From Zhengitettix transpicula (Eukaryota > Arthropoda > Insecta > Orthoptera > Tetrigidae), in assembly GCA_037074705.1 (NCBI GenBank), contig CM073591.1, positions 61,630,897 through 61,694,896 of the forward strand: a DNA stretch of 64,000 nucleotides, read 5' to 3'. The position numbers and the translations under genes are program-made. The notes below the pieces were generated by a model that saw only the letters and a list, made by a program, of their open reading frames with translations, was not told the DNA's origin and searched no databases. Below are positions 49,283-59,389 of this stretch, piece by piece (position 1 is the first letter of the stretch; every line of letters begins with the position of its first letter).

Positions 49283-49350
49283 TCGACCGGGAATCGAACC
49301 ATGCTCCTTCCCTTGCTACTCAGTGCTCTCTAGCAACTGATCTATCCCGT
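49283..49350 (-). repeat. tRNA-derived SINE head
   Basis: The minus strand reads GGGATAGATCAGTTGCTAGAGAGC (A-box-like) and, about 30 bp on, GGTTCGATTCCCGGTCGAC (a strong Pol III B box, 49283-49301). The spacing suits a tRNA-derived promoter. The acceptor stem does not close, so it is not a functional tRNA gene. Confidence 0.6.
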
Positions 49351-49531
49351 ATCAACTCCGCGTCAGGTGCGAGACTTCCACATCCATTTGTATAGAACTT
49401 ATATACAGCTCACTTGCAATTTACTGAATATGACCTCACTGTAGAACTTCTATAAAGAATGGGAGTCGACTCGGATAGCACAGTTGTTATATATAAATAA
49501 ATACATATATATATATAATATTAAAGGAATC

Positions 49532-49534
<3 letters not shown>

Positions 49535-49565
<31 letters not shown>
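49535..49565. repeat. (TA)n microsatellite at LTR insertion site
   Basis: TA run continuous with the 3' end of L5. Confidence 0.95.
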
Positions 49566-49568
<3 letters not shown>

Positions 49569-50540
49569 AATAATCAAATAGAAGGCTTTATTTAGTTTAA
49601 TTTGCCCCACGTTGTGGGCCATTATGTAATAATCAAATGGAAGGCTTTTATTAAATGAAAAGATCGTAATTAACAAACAAAATATTTATTTATTTTGTGG
49701 CAATAACTCAAAGACAATTATAATTTTAAATCTCAGGGTCTGTACTGGGTTTGATAATGGACACAACTAGTTGTTTTAAAAAACTAATTAACATCCAGTT
49801 TATAATTCACCCAGACAATATGTCAATAGGAAGAAATTAAAAGAAATTAACTCTGATTGACATTTAAAATAAAACGAAATCTGACTTCTAACCTTTAATT
49901 GCGTTTACATAAATCATTATTTTTGTAATTGGTTACTCACATCTGTCCATCTGGTTCCAGCATTCCTTTTTGTTTTCGGGAGTACACTATTGCAAAATTT
50001 TTACACTGATTCTAATATCGGCTCACAGATTTTACACTCTTTAAGTCAACCTTGATAGGCTCCCAGGAACTCGGATGATCCTCCTTTTTGTCAGCTATCT
50101 GGTGACCGCTTGCCTTATACGAATCCTGTGATTCATAGATTTGCTATTCTTTTTACCGCTTGGGACTTAACAGCAACTTTACTATTCCTGGCTGGCTGCA
50201 GACGTAGCCTTTCGTGGCTGCTGATAGACGTAAAAATTGCTAACTTAGCAATCATTACGGGATAATACTTCTGTGAATGTTTTTACTCTGTCTTAAATTC
50301 ACAACTTTGTTTAATGATACATTAAACAACGGCTAGTCTCTGCTCTAGTATCATTTGTTCCGTCCTCCGAAATGTCCCGTCACCAACAGAACTATTGTAG
50401 TTTCGAGTTTTAGCCCACATACGCGATTTTTGACTTTCCGACAAAGTAACAGAGCCTGGCTCCATTGTCGCTTTGGAAACTCCTGCCGCTAAATTAATTT
50501 TTATTAAAACCACTTTATGTCCTAATTAATTCGCATTACA
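49566..50540 (-). mobile_element. LTR element L5 (LTR + PBS-like motif + LTR-end stub)
   Basis: Element sense is minus. The LTR runs from 50540 (TGTAATGCGAATTAATTAGG) to 49625 (...TTTGATTATTACA, 916 bp). The PBS-like TAATGGCCCACAACGTGGGG follows, then a stub ending AGCCTTCTATTTGATTATTACA at 49566, which repeats the last 20-odd bases of the LTR. It is flanked by (TA)n on both sides. The LTR shares blocks with L4 (GCGGCAGGAGTTTCC; GATCATCCGAGTTCCTGGG). A 63-codon frame within the LTR has no known motif. Confidence 0.8.
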
Positions 50541-50560
50541 ATATATATATATATATATAT

Positions 50561-51468
50561 AATTTTCAAATTTTATTTTAACAACTCTTTAAAATGAAAC
50601 TTTAATCTTTGAGCAGTTGTAGTAAAATAAATTATTACTCCCAAATTCGTCAATGTGAAATTCTGAAATTTACTACAAATTAATTTTAAATTTTTATATA
50701 ATATTTTTACATTCATGCCATGGCTTATTTATCAGACTCTTGATTCCTCTACGGTCGCTTTATCGGGCTTCAAAACAGATATAGATAGGTACATGCAATG
50801 TATAGTAAATTTATAGAAACATACGAAAATATTGAAATGAATTTAAAACAAATTTTACTTAACTTTTCAGAAAATACTAAAAATAGCCAAATGGAATCTG
50901 TTATCAATATGTTATCAATTTAATTATTTTACGTACCAAATGTGGGAGCAGTCCACGTACCACTCCAATTATTTCAGTTCACAAAATTTAAATATTTTCC
51001 TTTTAACTAAACGACAAAATTTATGAAATTACTTTTGCTTTTAAATTGGCCATACTGTACATTAATTTCCACACACAATTTATACACCACACTTCAGTCA
51101 GAAAACGAAAAATCACTCTTTCGTGGACCACAAACGATCAGTTTTGTGTGTTTTCCTTGAAAATCGTCTTTACTGAAGATATTCGACGCAAACTTCTCCA
51201 TCAGACTGCATGAGAGCCTTTACTGACCAACATCTACACGCTGATCTCCACCAACAAACTCCACGAGCAGAACCTTGTCAATAGATCTTTACTTGATGAC
51301 CACCACTAACAGAGTGTTCATTTCGTCACTGCTTTTAACATCACACACCGGCGCGCTTATAGTCCGCTTTTCATTTAATCCGCCAACAACAATACAGACT
51401 GGAAACACACCAATCTCCGCATTCTTAATCCAATAATTTAGAAAATGATTTAATTAGAGACATTTGTA
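50561..51468 (-). mobile_element. LTR element L6
   Basis: Minus sense. The LTR 3' end is TTATTTTACTACA (50618), followed by a stub to the TA run at 50541-50560. The 5' end lies near 51468 but is diverged. It carries the family block AAGCCCGATAAAGCGACCGTAGA read as complement (50745-50770), like L2 and L3. Boundaries are approximate and the PBS-like motif is poorly kept. Confidence 0.55.
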
Positions 51469-51479
51469 TATATATATAC

Positions 51480-52396
51480 TGTAGTAATTAAAAGGAAATA
51501 TAATTAATTAATTAACTATTTTTGGACTTGTATTGTTGGCGGCGTAAAAACATACGAGTTGTGTAGAAGAATATGGAGCGATAATGCAGGCTATTGTCGA
51601 AATACATTTTGCGGGACGCGTAAAGCTGCAGTGTGAACGGGAAGCATAGGAATAACAGTTCGGACAAAATTTCAGAAAGTGTGTATTTGGGAGGCAAGGC
51701 TGTCTGTAGTCATATTCAGAACGATCTACGCTTTCCAGTCTATGAACAAATAACTGCAACGATACCACATCGACTGTTATTCGGAGTCTAGCCTACATTC
51801 ACGAGTTAGACATTTCTTCAATTATTGGCAGCCAGGTTATTGCATCCAGTAAATAACCTAACTTTGAGAATGGTCATAAGTTTTTGATAGAGAGGACAGT
51901 GAAGAAAGTGTTGTGAGTAAAATTTGGCAAGCAGAAAGTGTTGCCAATTAAATTCTGCGTATAATGGCCCGTCTTTAAAGTGTCAATAATAATCGTATGT
52001 GTGTGTGTGTACGAGCCCATTTTCTTGGTACAAGAAAACTGTAAGGTAAAACTGCATAACTTATTAACTGTAAACCCGCGAGTAAATATCTTATCGTCCG
52101 ATTTCCGAGTTCAGATTTCCGATTTCATATTTTATATTTTTATATTGTACTGATCGTTTAAATTAATGCTTTAATAACTTTGTGAATTTAATTGTTTAAC
52201 ATAAATATTCTTTATCGAAAGCTCGATGGTCGGCCGTGAGATCTAGGCGTGGTATATTGTCAAGTATTAATATGTAATATAACGTCAATAATTTGATTTA
52301 ATAAATTAATCGATTTGTATGCTCAAAATATTGATTTTTAATTCAAATCCAATCATTAAAATTTAATTTTCTGATCATTTAAAAGTAATTACTACA
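51480..52396 (+). mobile_element. LTR L7, head-to-head with L6
   Basis: Perfect 11-bp terminal inverted repeats, TGTAGTAATTA at 51480 and TAATTACTACA ending at 52396, enclose a 917-bp LTR that starts TG and ends CA. Its 5' end is only about 11 bp of TA repeat from the 5' end of L6. It shows the family landmark TATTGTTGGCGGCG about 50-60 bp in, and a diverged form of the 3' block (AAAGCTCGATGGTCGGCCG, about 52219). Confidence 0.75.
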
Positions 52397-53200
52397 AATT
52401 GGCATCTCAACATCAATAGGAGAATTATGTTCGTTACGTTCGAATCGAATATTGCATTACTACTGAAGATGCCAATATACGAGTTCTACCATTGACATGC
52501 GGCTTGAAAATGTATTCGATAACTTAACTAGAAGAGATCTTGAAATCAAGGACAATAGTTAAGAGTTAAAATGAACGTATAAACAATTTAAAGTGAAAAT
52601 AAGCAGGCCACAATACGAAAACAGGAGAATTTTATCTTATATCTGTTATCAAATTGTTATTATCTGTAATCATACGATAGTACATGGTTAGTTTAAAGAC
52701 GCAAGGGTATCAAAATGACCTAGTTAATTTTTTGAATTGTCTCACAAACGTGAGAAAGTCCCGCGCTTTTTTCTCCAGGTACCTCGAGGTAATAACGTCT
52801 GAGCCACACAAATGATTAGCACAGGTCGGCTGTGGGGTAACGTGCCAATTACATCTTCGTTCGCAAGCATATACAGAACAGATATTGTAGTTCCCTTATC
52901 CGACAATGTATTTAGCAGCTCAAAACTTGGTTTTGTCCCGGAAAGTATTCACTATCAAATTTCGTAACAATCGTAGATCGGAAGCAGCGTCTTACTAACT
53001 AAAGTTGAAAGAACTTGAGGAGGAATTAAAAGCAAGAAAAGAGATAGAACACGACTAAGCGAAGTGTTAAGAAATGCAGAGCCCATAACTGAGTTCCAGA
53101 CATATACTAGATCTTCACATCTGAAGGACAATTCGTGAAAATACTTAAAAAATAAAAAGAAATCTGGAAGAACTTACAAAGTCATTGTTAGGAAAGTTCG
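52397..53200 (+). other. PBS-like motif and possible internal remnant after L7
   Basis: AATTGGCATCTCAACATC directly follows the LTR end, the position of a retroelement primer-binding site. Unlike the other copies, no LTR-like stub closes it within 100 bp. Short readable pieces downstream ('MRLENVFDNLTRRDLEI' near 52498; 'LKELEEELKARKEIEHD' near 53006) could be gag debris, but I cannot tie them to a family. Confidence 0.35.
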
Positions 53201-54011
53201 AAAACTATTAAATGAGGTTCAATAATACTAATCGGCTTATATTATAAGAATAGTGATGATATAAACGAACCGAAACACAAGGAAAGAAGAATATTTAGCG
53301 TATTCTGGAGTTGGATAAATAATATATTCATAGGATCATCCTGAATATATGTACACATGTTCAAATTAAATACCTGAACGTCGGGTAACAATATACATGT
53401 AGGCCATAGGTTTTTCGGTTGCTGATGTACGAGAAGTATTGCAAAATACAATGAGTCATTAACCATATAAATACAACGAACATTCTTCAGCGATAAGAGA
53501 TGGACTTCTTTGGCATAGTCGTCAATTTGTTCATTTTTTCTATAATGCTAATTTTCGTGACAAGGACAAGTAACTTCTTCATTAAATCGTTTTTATATAT
53601 TTCACATTTACTTCAATAAAGAGCTGTTAATTTTTGGGATTCCAAAAATCGTAATATGTTGTTAAATTGACCATGAACACTGATTATATTTTTCTTTTCA
53701 TCATAACTGCATTGAAGGGAGAAAGACAGAACCTGACCGATTAATTGGAATAGCTAATATATTTACAATTATTTCATAGTTGTGCTAATATTAATTAATT
53801 TAACATAAATATGGGATCACCTGAAACAATAACTTTCAATTAATTTCGCTAGGAAAATATGGTTCGATTAAACATAAATTTTCGAATAAGGTAAATCTAA
53901 TGCCTGTCTATCTGTAGATATTTAGGAATTTATGTAAACTCAAATACAGGTTGTCAAGAACGGTAGTCAAATATCGTGAAAGGCGTGGAAATACCTTTAA
54001 ATAGTCCCCGT
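53201..54011. other. AT-rich spacer, nothing recognised
   Basis: The minus-strand frame 53242-53466 has no recognisable domain. Confidence 0.5.
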
Positions 54012-54358
54012 CTTTTTTTTATGGTAACAGGCTACATGAGAGTAATCCACATAGTGGCAACTCCCCTTTCATAGCATAGGAAGGGATTTGAAAGGGGGGG
54101 TGCAAGAAAGGGTAGAGGAAGGTAGCCAAGGGTTAACTAGGGCCCCCGGGCTATGGTTTAAGGATCCTACCCGGCATTCGCCTAAAAGATGTAGGGAAAA
54201 CCCTAGAAAAACCTGCATCAGGTAGGTCGGGCATTTGGTACTTGTCCCACGCCCTTCCGATGGCGGGAGAGGGGTTAGCTGTGGGGTCGCAGCTTTCCCC
54301 TCTCCGTGCCATGACCAGTTTAGGAGGCAGCTGGCCGACTACTCCAATAGGAATAGAG
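54012..54358 (-). mobile_element. Family B retroposon (B9)
   Basis: T-run (54012-54020), then ATGGTAACAGGCTACATGAG, and all family blocks to CGACTACTCCAATAGGAATA, where similarity stops. Very similar to B8, hence a relatively young copy. Confidence 0.9.
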
Positions 54359-55279
54359 GATCAAACGCAGTTTAGAGGGATAGAAGACGTCAGAAGAGAA
54401 CCAAAAGTTTGTGATCTAGATCGCAGAAAAACTACGTAGAACACAAAAAGAATACTTACTTAAACAATCTTACGCGCAAAACAAAATTGTAAAAATAATA
54501 TTCTTTAAAAGTTAGAAAAGCCAATTTTTAGATTAAGAGGGTATTTATCCACTCAAAATCAAAGTTACAACACCATCAAGACCACATCCACCAATAAAAG
54601 AGATTTAGAGCCTATAGGATCACTACATTGAGTCTGAAGTACATTGGTTAAGGAATGAAATGGTTACATTTATTTATTTCTTCATTTATCAGAGACATGT
54701 TTTATTTATTAAGTGAATTAGTTTGATAGTGTTAAATTAAATATAAGGACAACTAATCACTTGGTAGAAATTTTAGCGGGCATTTCATTGTCGGACAGCT
54801 CAAAAGAATATTTTCCCTTCGTGAGTAATGTAAAAAAAAAACGAAATTTCTACCAATTGATTTTTACGAACTAAAAAACCCAAATAAGCATGCCTTTTAT
54901 TTTTTATATGTATAGACTTATTAGTTTATTTAGTATTGTAACTTCTTATAATTTACAATTAACCGGCCATTAACACTTAATTTATGTGTATACAATTTCA
55001 TAATGATTTTTGTAGTCAGCGAGATGAAAATTCATAGATAGACATTATTTTAAACTGTAACTTAAGATTGCTCAGATTTTCCGTTGTCTCGTTATTGGAA
55101 GATTTATAATAAGCCATAGGCAAGAACTGAGGTTCATTATTTTTTAAATACGAGCAGAGGCATTTACTGTTAGAAACGTTGGTCTCTTTCCCTCCTCCCG
55201 TCTTCCTTCCTCACTGATTTGTTTTCTTTTCTTCTTATACTTCTTTTAAAATCCTACCAACACTAATATATCCACCATT
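54359..55279. other. AT-rich spacer, nothing recognised
   Basis: No gene or repeat seen. Confidence 0.5.
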
Positions 55280-55560
55280 GTCATCAAATTTCAAACCCTT
55301 GGCTGGAGATCCTGCAACGCTTTCAAAAACAAAGTACTACGACGGATAGTAAACTCCAGAATAAAGACCTAAAAATCCCAACAATAAAAGAAGAAATCAA
55401 GCGGTTTAGTACCAACTTTTGCGCTAAAACTGAGGTGCATCCAAACGAGATCGCGCGAACACTGTTCAAACCTGATAGTGAAGTTAGATGCCTATAAAAA
55501 AAAGTTCAAGCCCAATAATATATAGATTTAATAAGGACATTTAGTGCTGAAAATTCAGAT
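55280..55560 (+). pseudogene. Jockey-type LINE, 3' end of the reverse transcriptase ORF
   Basis: Shifted plus-strand frames give 'FKNKVLRRIVNSRIK' (about 55322-55365), 'IKRFSTNFCAKTEVHPNEIA' (about 55396-55455) and 'RTLFKPDSEVRCL' (about 55456-55494). These match the C-terminal tail of jockey-clade ORF2 (FQNKVLRxIVN ... EEIxRFSxxxxxRLxxHPN). An internal deletion removes the 'APWYVxN' segment. The rest to about 55560 would be 3'UTR. Dead fragment. Confidence 0.75.
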
Positions 55561-55695
55561 CTGCCATAAAATCATTTTTGAAATATATATTGGAGGAGTG
55601 ACTTCACTGGACGCAACTCTCACAATCCAGAGACTGAATATCATATACGTCATATTATGTACTTACTAAAATGAAAAAATTTACGTGTGATTGAA

Positions 55696-55927
55696 ATTAA
55701 TGAATACGAAACATAGACAATTCAGACAAAAAGGTACTATAAATATCACACAACGCTTCTGGGATCCTTGTACCTTTCGTCAGGTGCTAGGAAGAGCCTA
55801 GAGAACCTTGACCAGTGCAGTTGTGTTTCTCTAGGCTCTTCTTAGCACCTGACAAGGATCCTAGAAGCGTTGTATGGTATTTATATTACCTTTTTGTCTG
55901 GATTGGCTATGTTTCGTATTCATTAAT
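55696..55927. mobile_element. Foldback MITE family C, complete palindrome (copy 5)
   Basis: Both outer arms are kept: ATTAATGAATACGAAAC at 55696 and its exact complement ending at 55927. Inside are TACTATAAATATCACACAACG / CGTTGTATGGTATTTATATT, then CTTCTGGGATCCTTGT / ACAAGGATCCTAGAAG, then AGGTGCTAGGAAGAGCC / GGCTCTTCTTAGCACCT, with a centre near 55815. At 232 bp it is the reference copy for the family. Confidence 0.9.
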
Positions 55928-56129
55928 GTACTTATTGTCCTAATGGACAGATTGTATCTATAATGGAGTTAAAAAAAAGGTTTATGACAAAGGTACAGTT
56001 GCAAATAAAGTTCCATAATTGTTAGAGAAGGCGGCAACAATACAGAATGTCATAGAAAAATATTGAAGTGCCTGACGTTTGGAATAGTAAACCTATGTTC
56101 TAACGGATTAGGATACAGCAATGGCGACC

Positions 56130-56225
56130 AGAGTAGGAATCGATCTCTGGGCGTCTTCAGAGATTAATGATCTTCAGTTCTTGCCTACGGCTGATTAGAT
56201 CGCTCTACCAGACTGAGACGAGACT
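56130..56225 (-). repeat. tRNA-like SINE fragment
   Basis: The minus strand reads CAGTCTGGTAGAGCGATC (A box, about 56199-56216) and, after a long spacer, AGAGATCGATTCCTACTC (B box, 56131-56148). A-to-B spacing exceeds that of a normal tRNA and the stems do not close, so it is a SINE or pseudo-tRNA. The internal words TAGGCAAGAACTGA and TCATTA recur near 55119-55138. Confidence 0.45.
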
Positions 56226-56699
56226 GAGCTATACTGTCACACGCGAGCTGTCAGTGTAGACCTCAAGTCACCGACATTTTCCTTACCATAGGTCCTGGTC
56301 AACATTTTTCCCGTTCTATTTCTTTTCTTGAACTGAACTACTTTCTTCTTCAGGGCGCAAGCGTTCAGATTTTCTTCGGGAGTCAAGAAACTACTCGGGT
56401 CAGTATAGATATGGGAAAACCAGGTGTCACAGTGTCAGTTCAATGCCTGATTAAAACTGCATATGATTGGAGTTTATTCGTATATCGTTCGGTCTTCCTA
56501 AATTCTCTTCTACCGAACAAAACATAGGGAACGTAAAAAAAATCAATCTTTTGTGAAATATTCATATTCCACCGATTTACTAATTTTTAAACGGCAGTAT
56601 ATGATTAGGCTAATTTTGAGTCAAATACTTGTGATACATAGTTATAGAGGATCCTCGCTGGATCTAGAGTCTCCGATTACGGGCCGCTTAATTATGACA
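56226..56699. other. Spacer upstream of the ci-like exon
   Basis: Nothing recognised; composition shifts to GC-rich after about 56700. Confidence 0.5.
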
Positions 56700-57187
56700 T
56701 AAGAAGAGCCTAGATCCTGCTCCCGGAGCCGGGCTCAGGAATGCCCTGCCCCCCTCCCCTTTCCCTCCCCCTCAGCCCTCCCTCTTCCAATTGAGCGAGC
56801 GAGGGCCAGGGGGAGAGGGAGGGGTCATGTGAAACCTTTCTCCACCGTGGCGGAGTTTTAGTTAAGCTGTTAGTGCAGACTGTCAGGCCGAGAGCCGGGA
56901 CAGTACCGACGATTCGAGGTGCGAAAGCTGAGGACCGTGATCGGAGACGGCGATCGGGATCGGGACCAGGACCGGGACGCATCGGCCTTGAGCGTGAGAG
57001 GAGTAGGGGAGCGCCGCAGGGGCGGGGAGAGGGGAGCACGCTACAACTACACGTGTTCGGGCTGAGTAATGACTTCATTGTGCTTCGGACAAGCGGCTCC
57101 AAGGTACACGCGGCCGGCTCGATTTCGGGAGTTTCTTTTTTTGCGGATACCGAGTTAACGTGGTTGCCGCTTGCCATGGGTTAAGTG
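56700..57187 (+). promoter_or_regulatory. GC-rich promoter / 5'UTR region of the ci-like gene
   Basis: CpG-rich sequence ending at the putative ATG. It contains a strand-asymmetric polypyrimidine tract (about 56743-56788, runs of C with CTCCC words) and a complementary purine tract (about 56805-56824). A GGGGCGGGG Sp1-like site (about 57018-57028) and Inr-like TTCATTG (about 57073) follow. No TATA box is obvious. A TAA at 57182-57184 stops the exon frame just before the start codon, which suits a 5'UTR here. Minus-strand frame 56710-57177 (155 codons) and plus-strand 56873-57184 are GC-driven and carry no domain. The transcription start cannot be placed from sequence. Confidence 0.45.
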
Positions 57188-57399
57188 ATGCCGGAGAAAA
57201 CGCCGCCGATGTGCGCTGAGCACGGCTGTCTTGCCGCAGGCCTGCCCCTGCAGTTCCCGTCGGCGTTCGCCGCCTTCCACGCGCCGCTGCCCGTGGACCA
57301 GCGCACGCACGAGGGCCGCTACGTCTGGGAGACGTCCGCCGCCAGAGCGGCTGCCGCAGCTGCCGCCGCCGCCGCAGCCGCCTTCCACCACCCGCACGG
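57188..57399 (+). CDS. Gli/Cubitus interruptus-type transcription factor, N-terminal exon
   Basis: Encodes about 71 residues of a Hedgehog-pathway zinc-finger transcription factor, ahead of the zinc fingers. Residues 30-45, 'FHAPLPVDQRTHEGRY', match the conserved block 'FHAPLPIDMRxxEGRY' known at the N-terminus of vertebrate Gli2/Gli3. Residues 54-65 are twelve alanines, then FHHPHG. A strong donor GG|GTGAGT lies at 57400 (phase 2, split Gly codon). The start was chosen as ATG 57188 because an in-frame TAA lies at 57182; G is at -3. Alternatively an acceptor at 57238-57239 (CTTGCCGCAG) would make this an internal exon. CpG-rich, unlike its surroundings. No further ci exon (such as the 'VHGPP...SPVISDISLIRLSP' block) was seen before the window end. 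Family call fairly secure; orthology to ci inferred. Confidence 0.75.
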
Positions 57400-59389
57400 G
57401 TGAGTACCCCTACACCAAAACGTCACATTTATAAACAGATATTTTAAATAAAAACAGACTTGCAATTTATGTAATTATGTACAAAGTGGGCGTAAATTCG
57501 TCTACCTTGTGTTAACGTGTAATGTTTTCGTGCTGCTCAGTGTTCACATATAATTGCCTATCTCATTTCTATTCGATACGACGTATCTTCCCGTGGTTTT
57601 ACTTCGTTCAGCCTGTCCTGTTAAATAAATTAAGCCATTATACCTTAACGCGCCTGAACGCTCCATCAAATCCTCAAAATACGAGTATCTGTCACCGGCT
57701 TTTAAACCAACTTCTCCCTTCAATTTGGATTCCAAACAGTAATGTTTTTTAACTTGCCAAGTTGGTAGAACTGTCGCTTTACGTTCTCCCTAAATTCTTT
57801 TAACTGTCAGAATTATTGTGAAAGACAATGCTGTATTGATCGAAAAGAAAATGAGCGTGGTAGAACCTTCCCGGCCCACGTACGCCCACGCTCTATAGCT
57901 TCCTTTTAATAGCTTTATCGTTTTCTATTTCTATCGCCTTATATTTTCTGTCCATCTAAGACAGGCAACGGAATACCTACAAAAAAAAATCATAGTTTAA
58001 ACACAATACAATTGTTAAACTATAGCACTGACAACGGATACCCCAAATTATTCGTATGATTACGTCAGTAGAAAACTAACGCCCATAATAAATACATAAA
58101 AATAACTTAATCACAATAAATTTGCACGTCAACTTAAATAAAAAATTTGACCGATATATATTTAATTATTTTTACAATGAACTGTTAACAAATGTTGTCA
58201 ATGATGGTCATAAATTTCTTATTGATTTTTACAATCCAACAAACCTTATTTATTTATTTTAACAAGTATCCATTTGCTATTAAAGAATTTTACGCGGTAT
58301 TATTACAGACGTCTAGTATATCGTTTGTTTATTCCGTCATTACCTTTTTACCCATAAGCGAAAGCAATTTTTTTTACCGCGTAAAAATGTAAATTAGAGT
58401 TCAATGTTGTTCCAGTTCCCAAATAAATGACTGTGTGGTTACATTCAATATTCTAAGAATAATGTAGTAATTTTTTTTCTGAGGTTTTTAATTTCTTATT
58501 CGATTTGACTACGTCAAGCAGTAACTGTACAGATTATAACTTCCAACTCTGAAATTCGTTCAAAGAAATGTTTCACCCGCATATTCATTGGTAAACATAG
58601 TTCTAACCTTTATTTTTTAATGTATGCTTTAAGGTCTTTCTAAAAATTGAACACGTTCTTTATGTATGAAATCTTAACCAAGCGAAATTCTCACTGGAAA
58701 CGGTACTCATGTTCGAAATATTTATAGATATCGGAAACATATATTTAAAAATACTAGCTCAAACTCGGCTTCAAATATACAAAATTGATAATTTCGACTT
58801 TACTCTCGTGATCTATAAGGAATAACATAATAAATATAATTGTTAAAAAGTACGAAAGTTCTATCATTTTCAATAACTACATTTTCATTACGTGATTTAT
58901 TTTTTAATTTATTCCATAATGTACCAGTAAAATTTTCGCACACTTGTCTCGTTATGGACAGGAAATGTTAAGTAATTGAGGAAGTATATGTGGGAGGTTT
59001 AATGTATATGGGACGTAGCTGTATTTCTTTGATGGTTCAGTTCGTTCGTAAACAGGAAATTAAATTTCTTATCGTGATGAAGAGTATATTACGAGTAAAG
59101 ATTTTGTATCGATAAACTCCGATCCATCCCTGTTACGAAAATCACTCGAAATATACGCCAAATCTTACGGCTAGAGGAAACGATAACTTATTATATGGAA
59201 AGAATTAAATATATAAGAATATTTTACAGAGCGTTGGCCACTTTCGCGGGAGACCGACAATCTTTATTACATTACTACACCAATTCCATATCAATTCTTA
59301 TGATTATGCACAACAAAACGTAAAAGTTTACTACCCGTTATTTAATCAGAATTTCCCCCTGTACTGAAATGGAAATGGTTTGTTTTTAG
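57400..59389 (+). other. Putative intron 1 of the ci-like gene (first part)
   Basis: Begins with the GTGAGT donor. AT-rich with no open frame of note (57522-57752 and 58192-58392 are low-complexity). The intron must exceed 6.6 kb if the gene continues downstream. Confidence 0.55.

Noticed and set aside
49283..49350. Functional tRNA gene on the minus strand
   Set aside because: Good B box but no closing acceptor stem or clear anticodon arm; better explained as a SINE head.
49566..50540. MITE with TGTAAT/ATTACA inverted ends rather than LTR
   Set aside because: Ends TG...CA, a PBS-like motif directly after the LTR end and 4-bp ATAT duplications fit an LTR retroelement better, though no coding parent is present.
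56710..57177. 155-codon minus-strand frame in the CpG island
   Set aside because: Pro/Arg/Ser-rich product of GC-rich, stop-poor DNA antisense to the putative ci 5'UTR; no domain.
57155..57397. Minus-strand frame opposite the ci-like exon
   Set aside because: Gly/Arg-rich antisense shadow of the alanine tract; the plus frame has the Gli signature and a splice donor.
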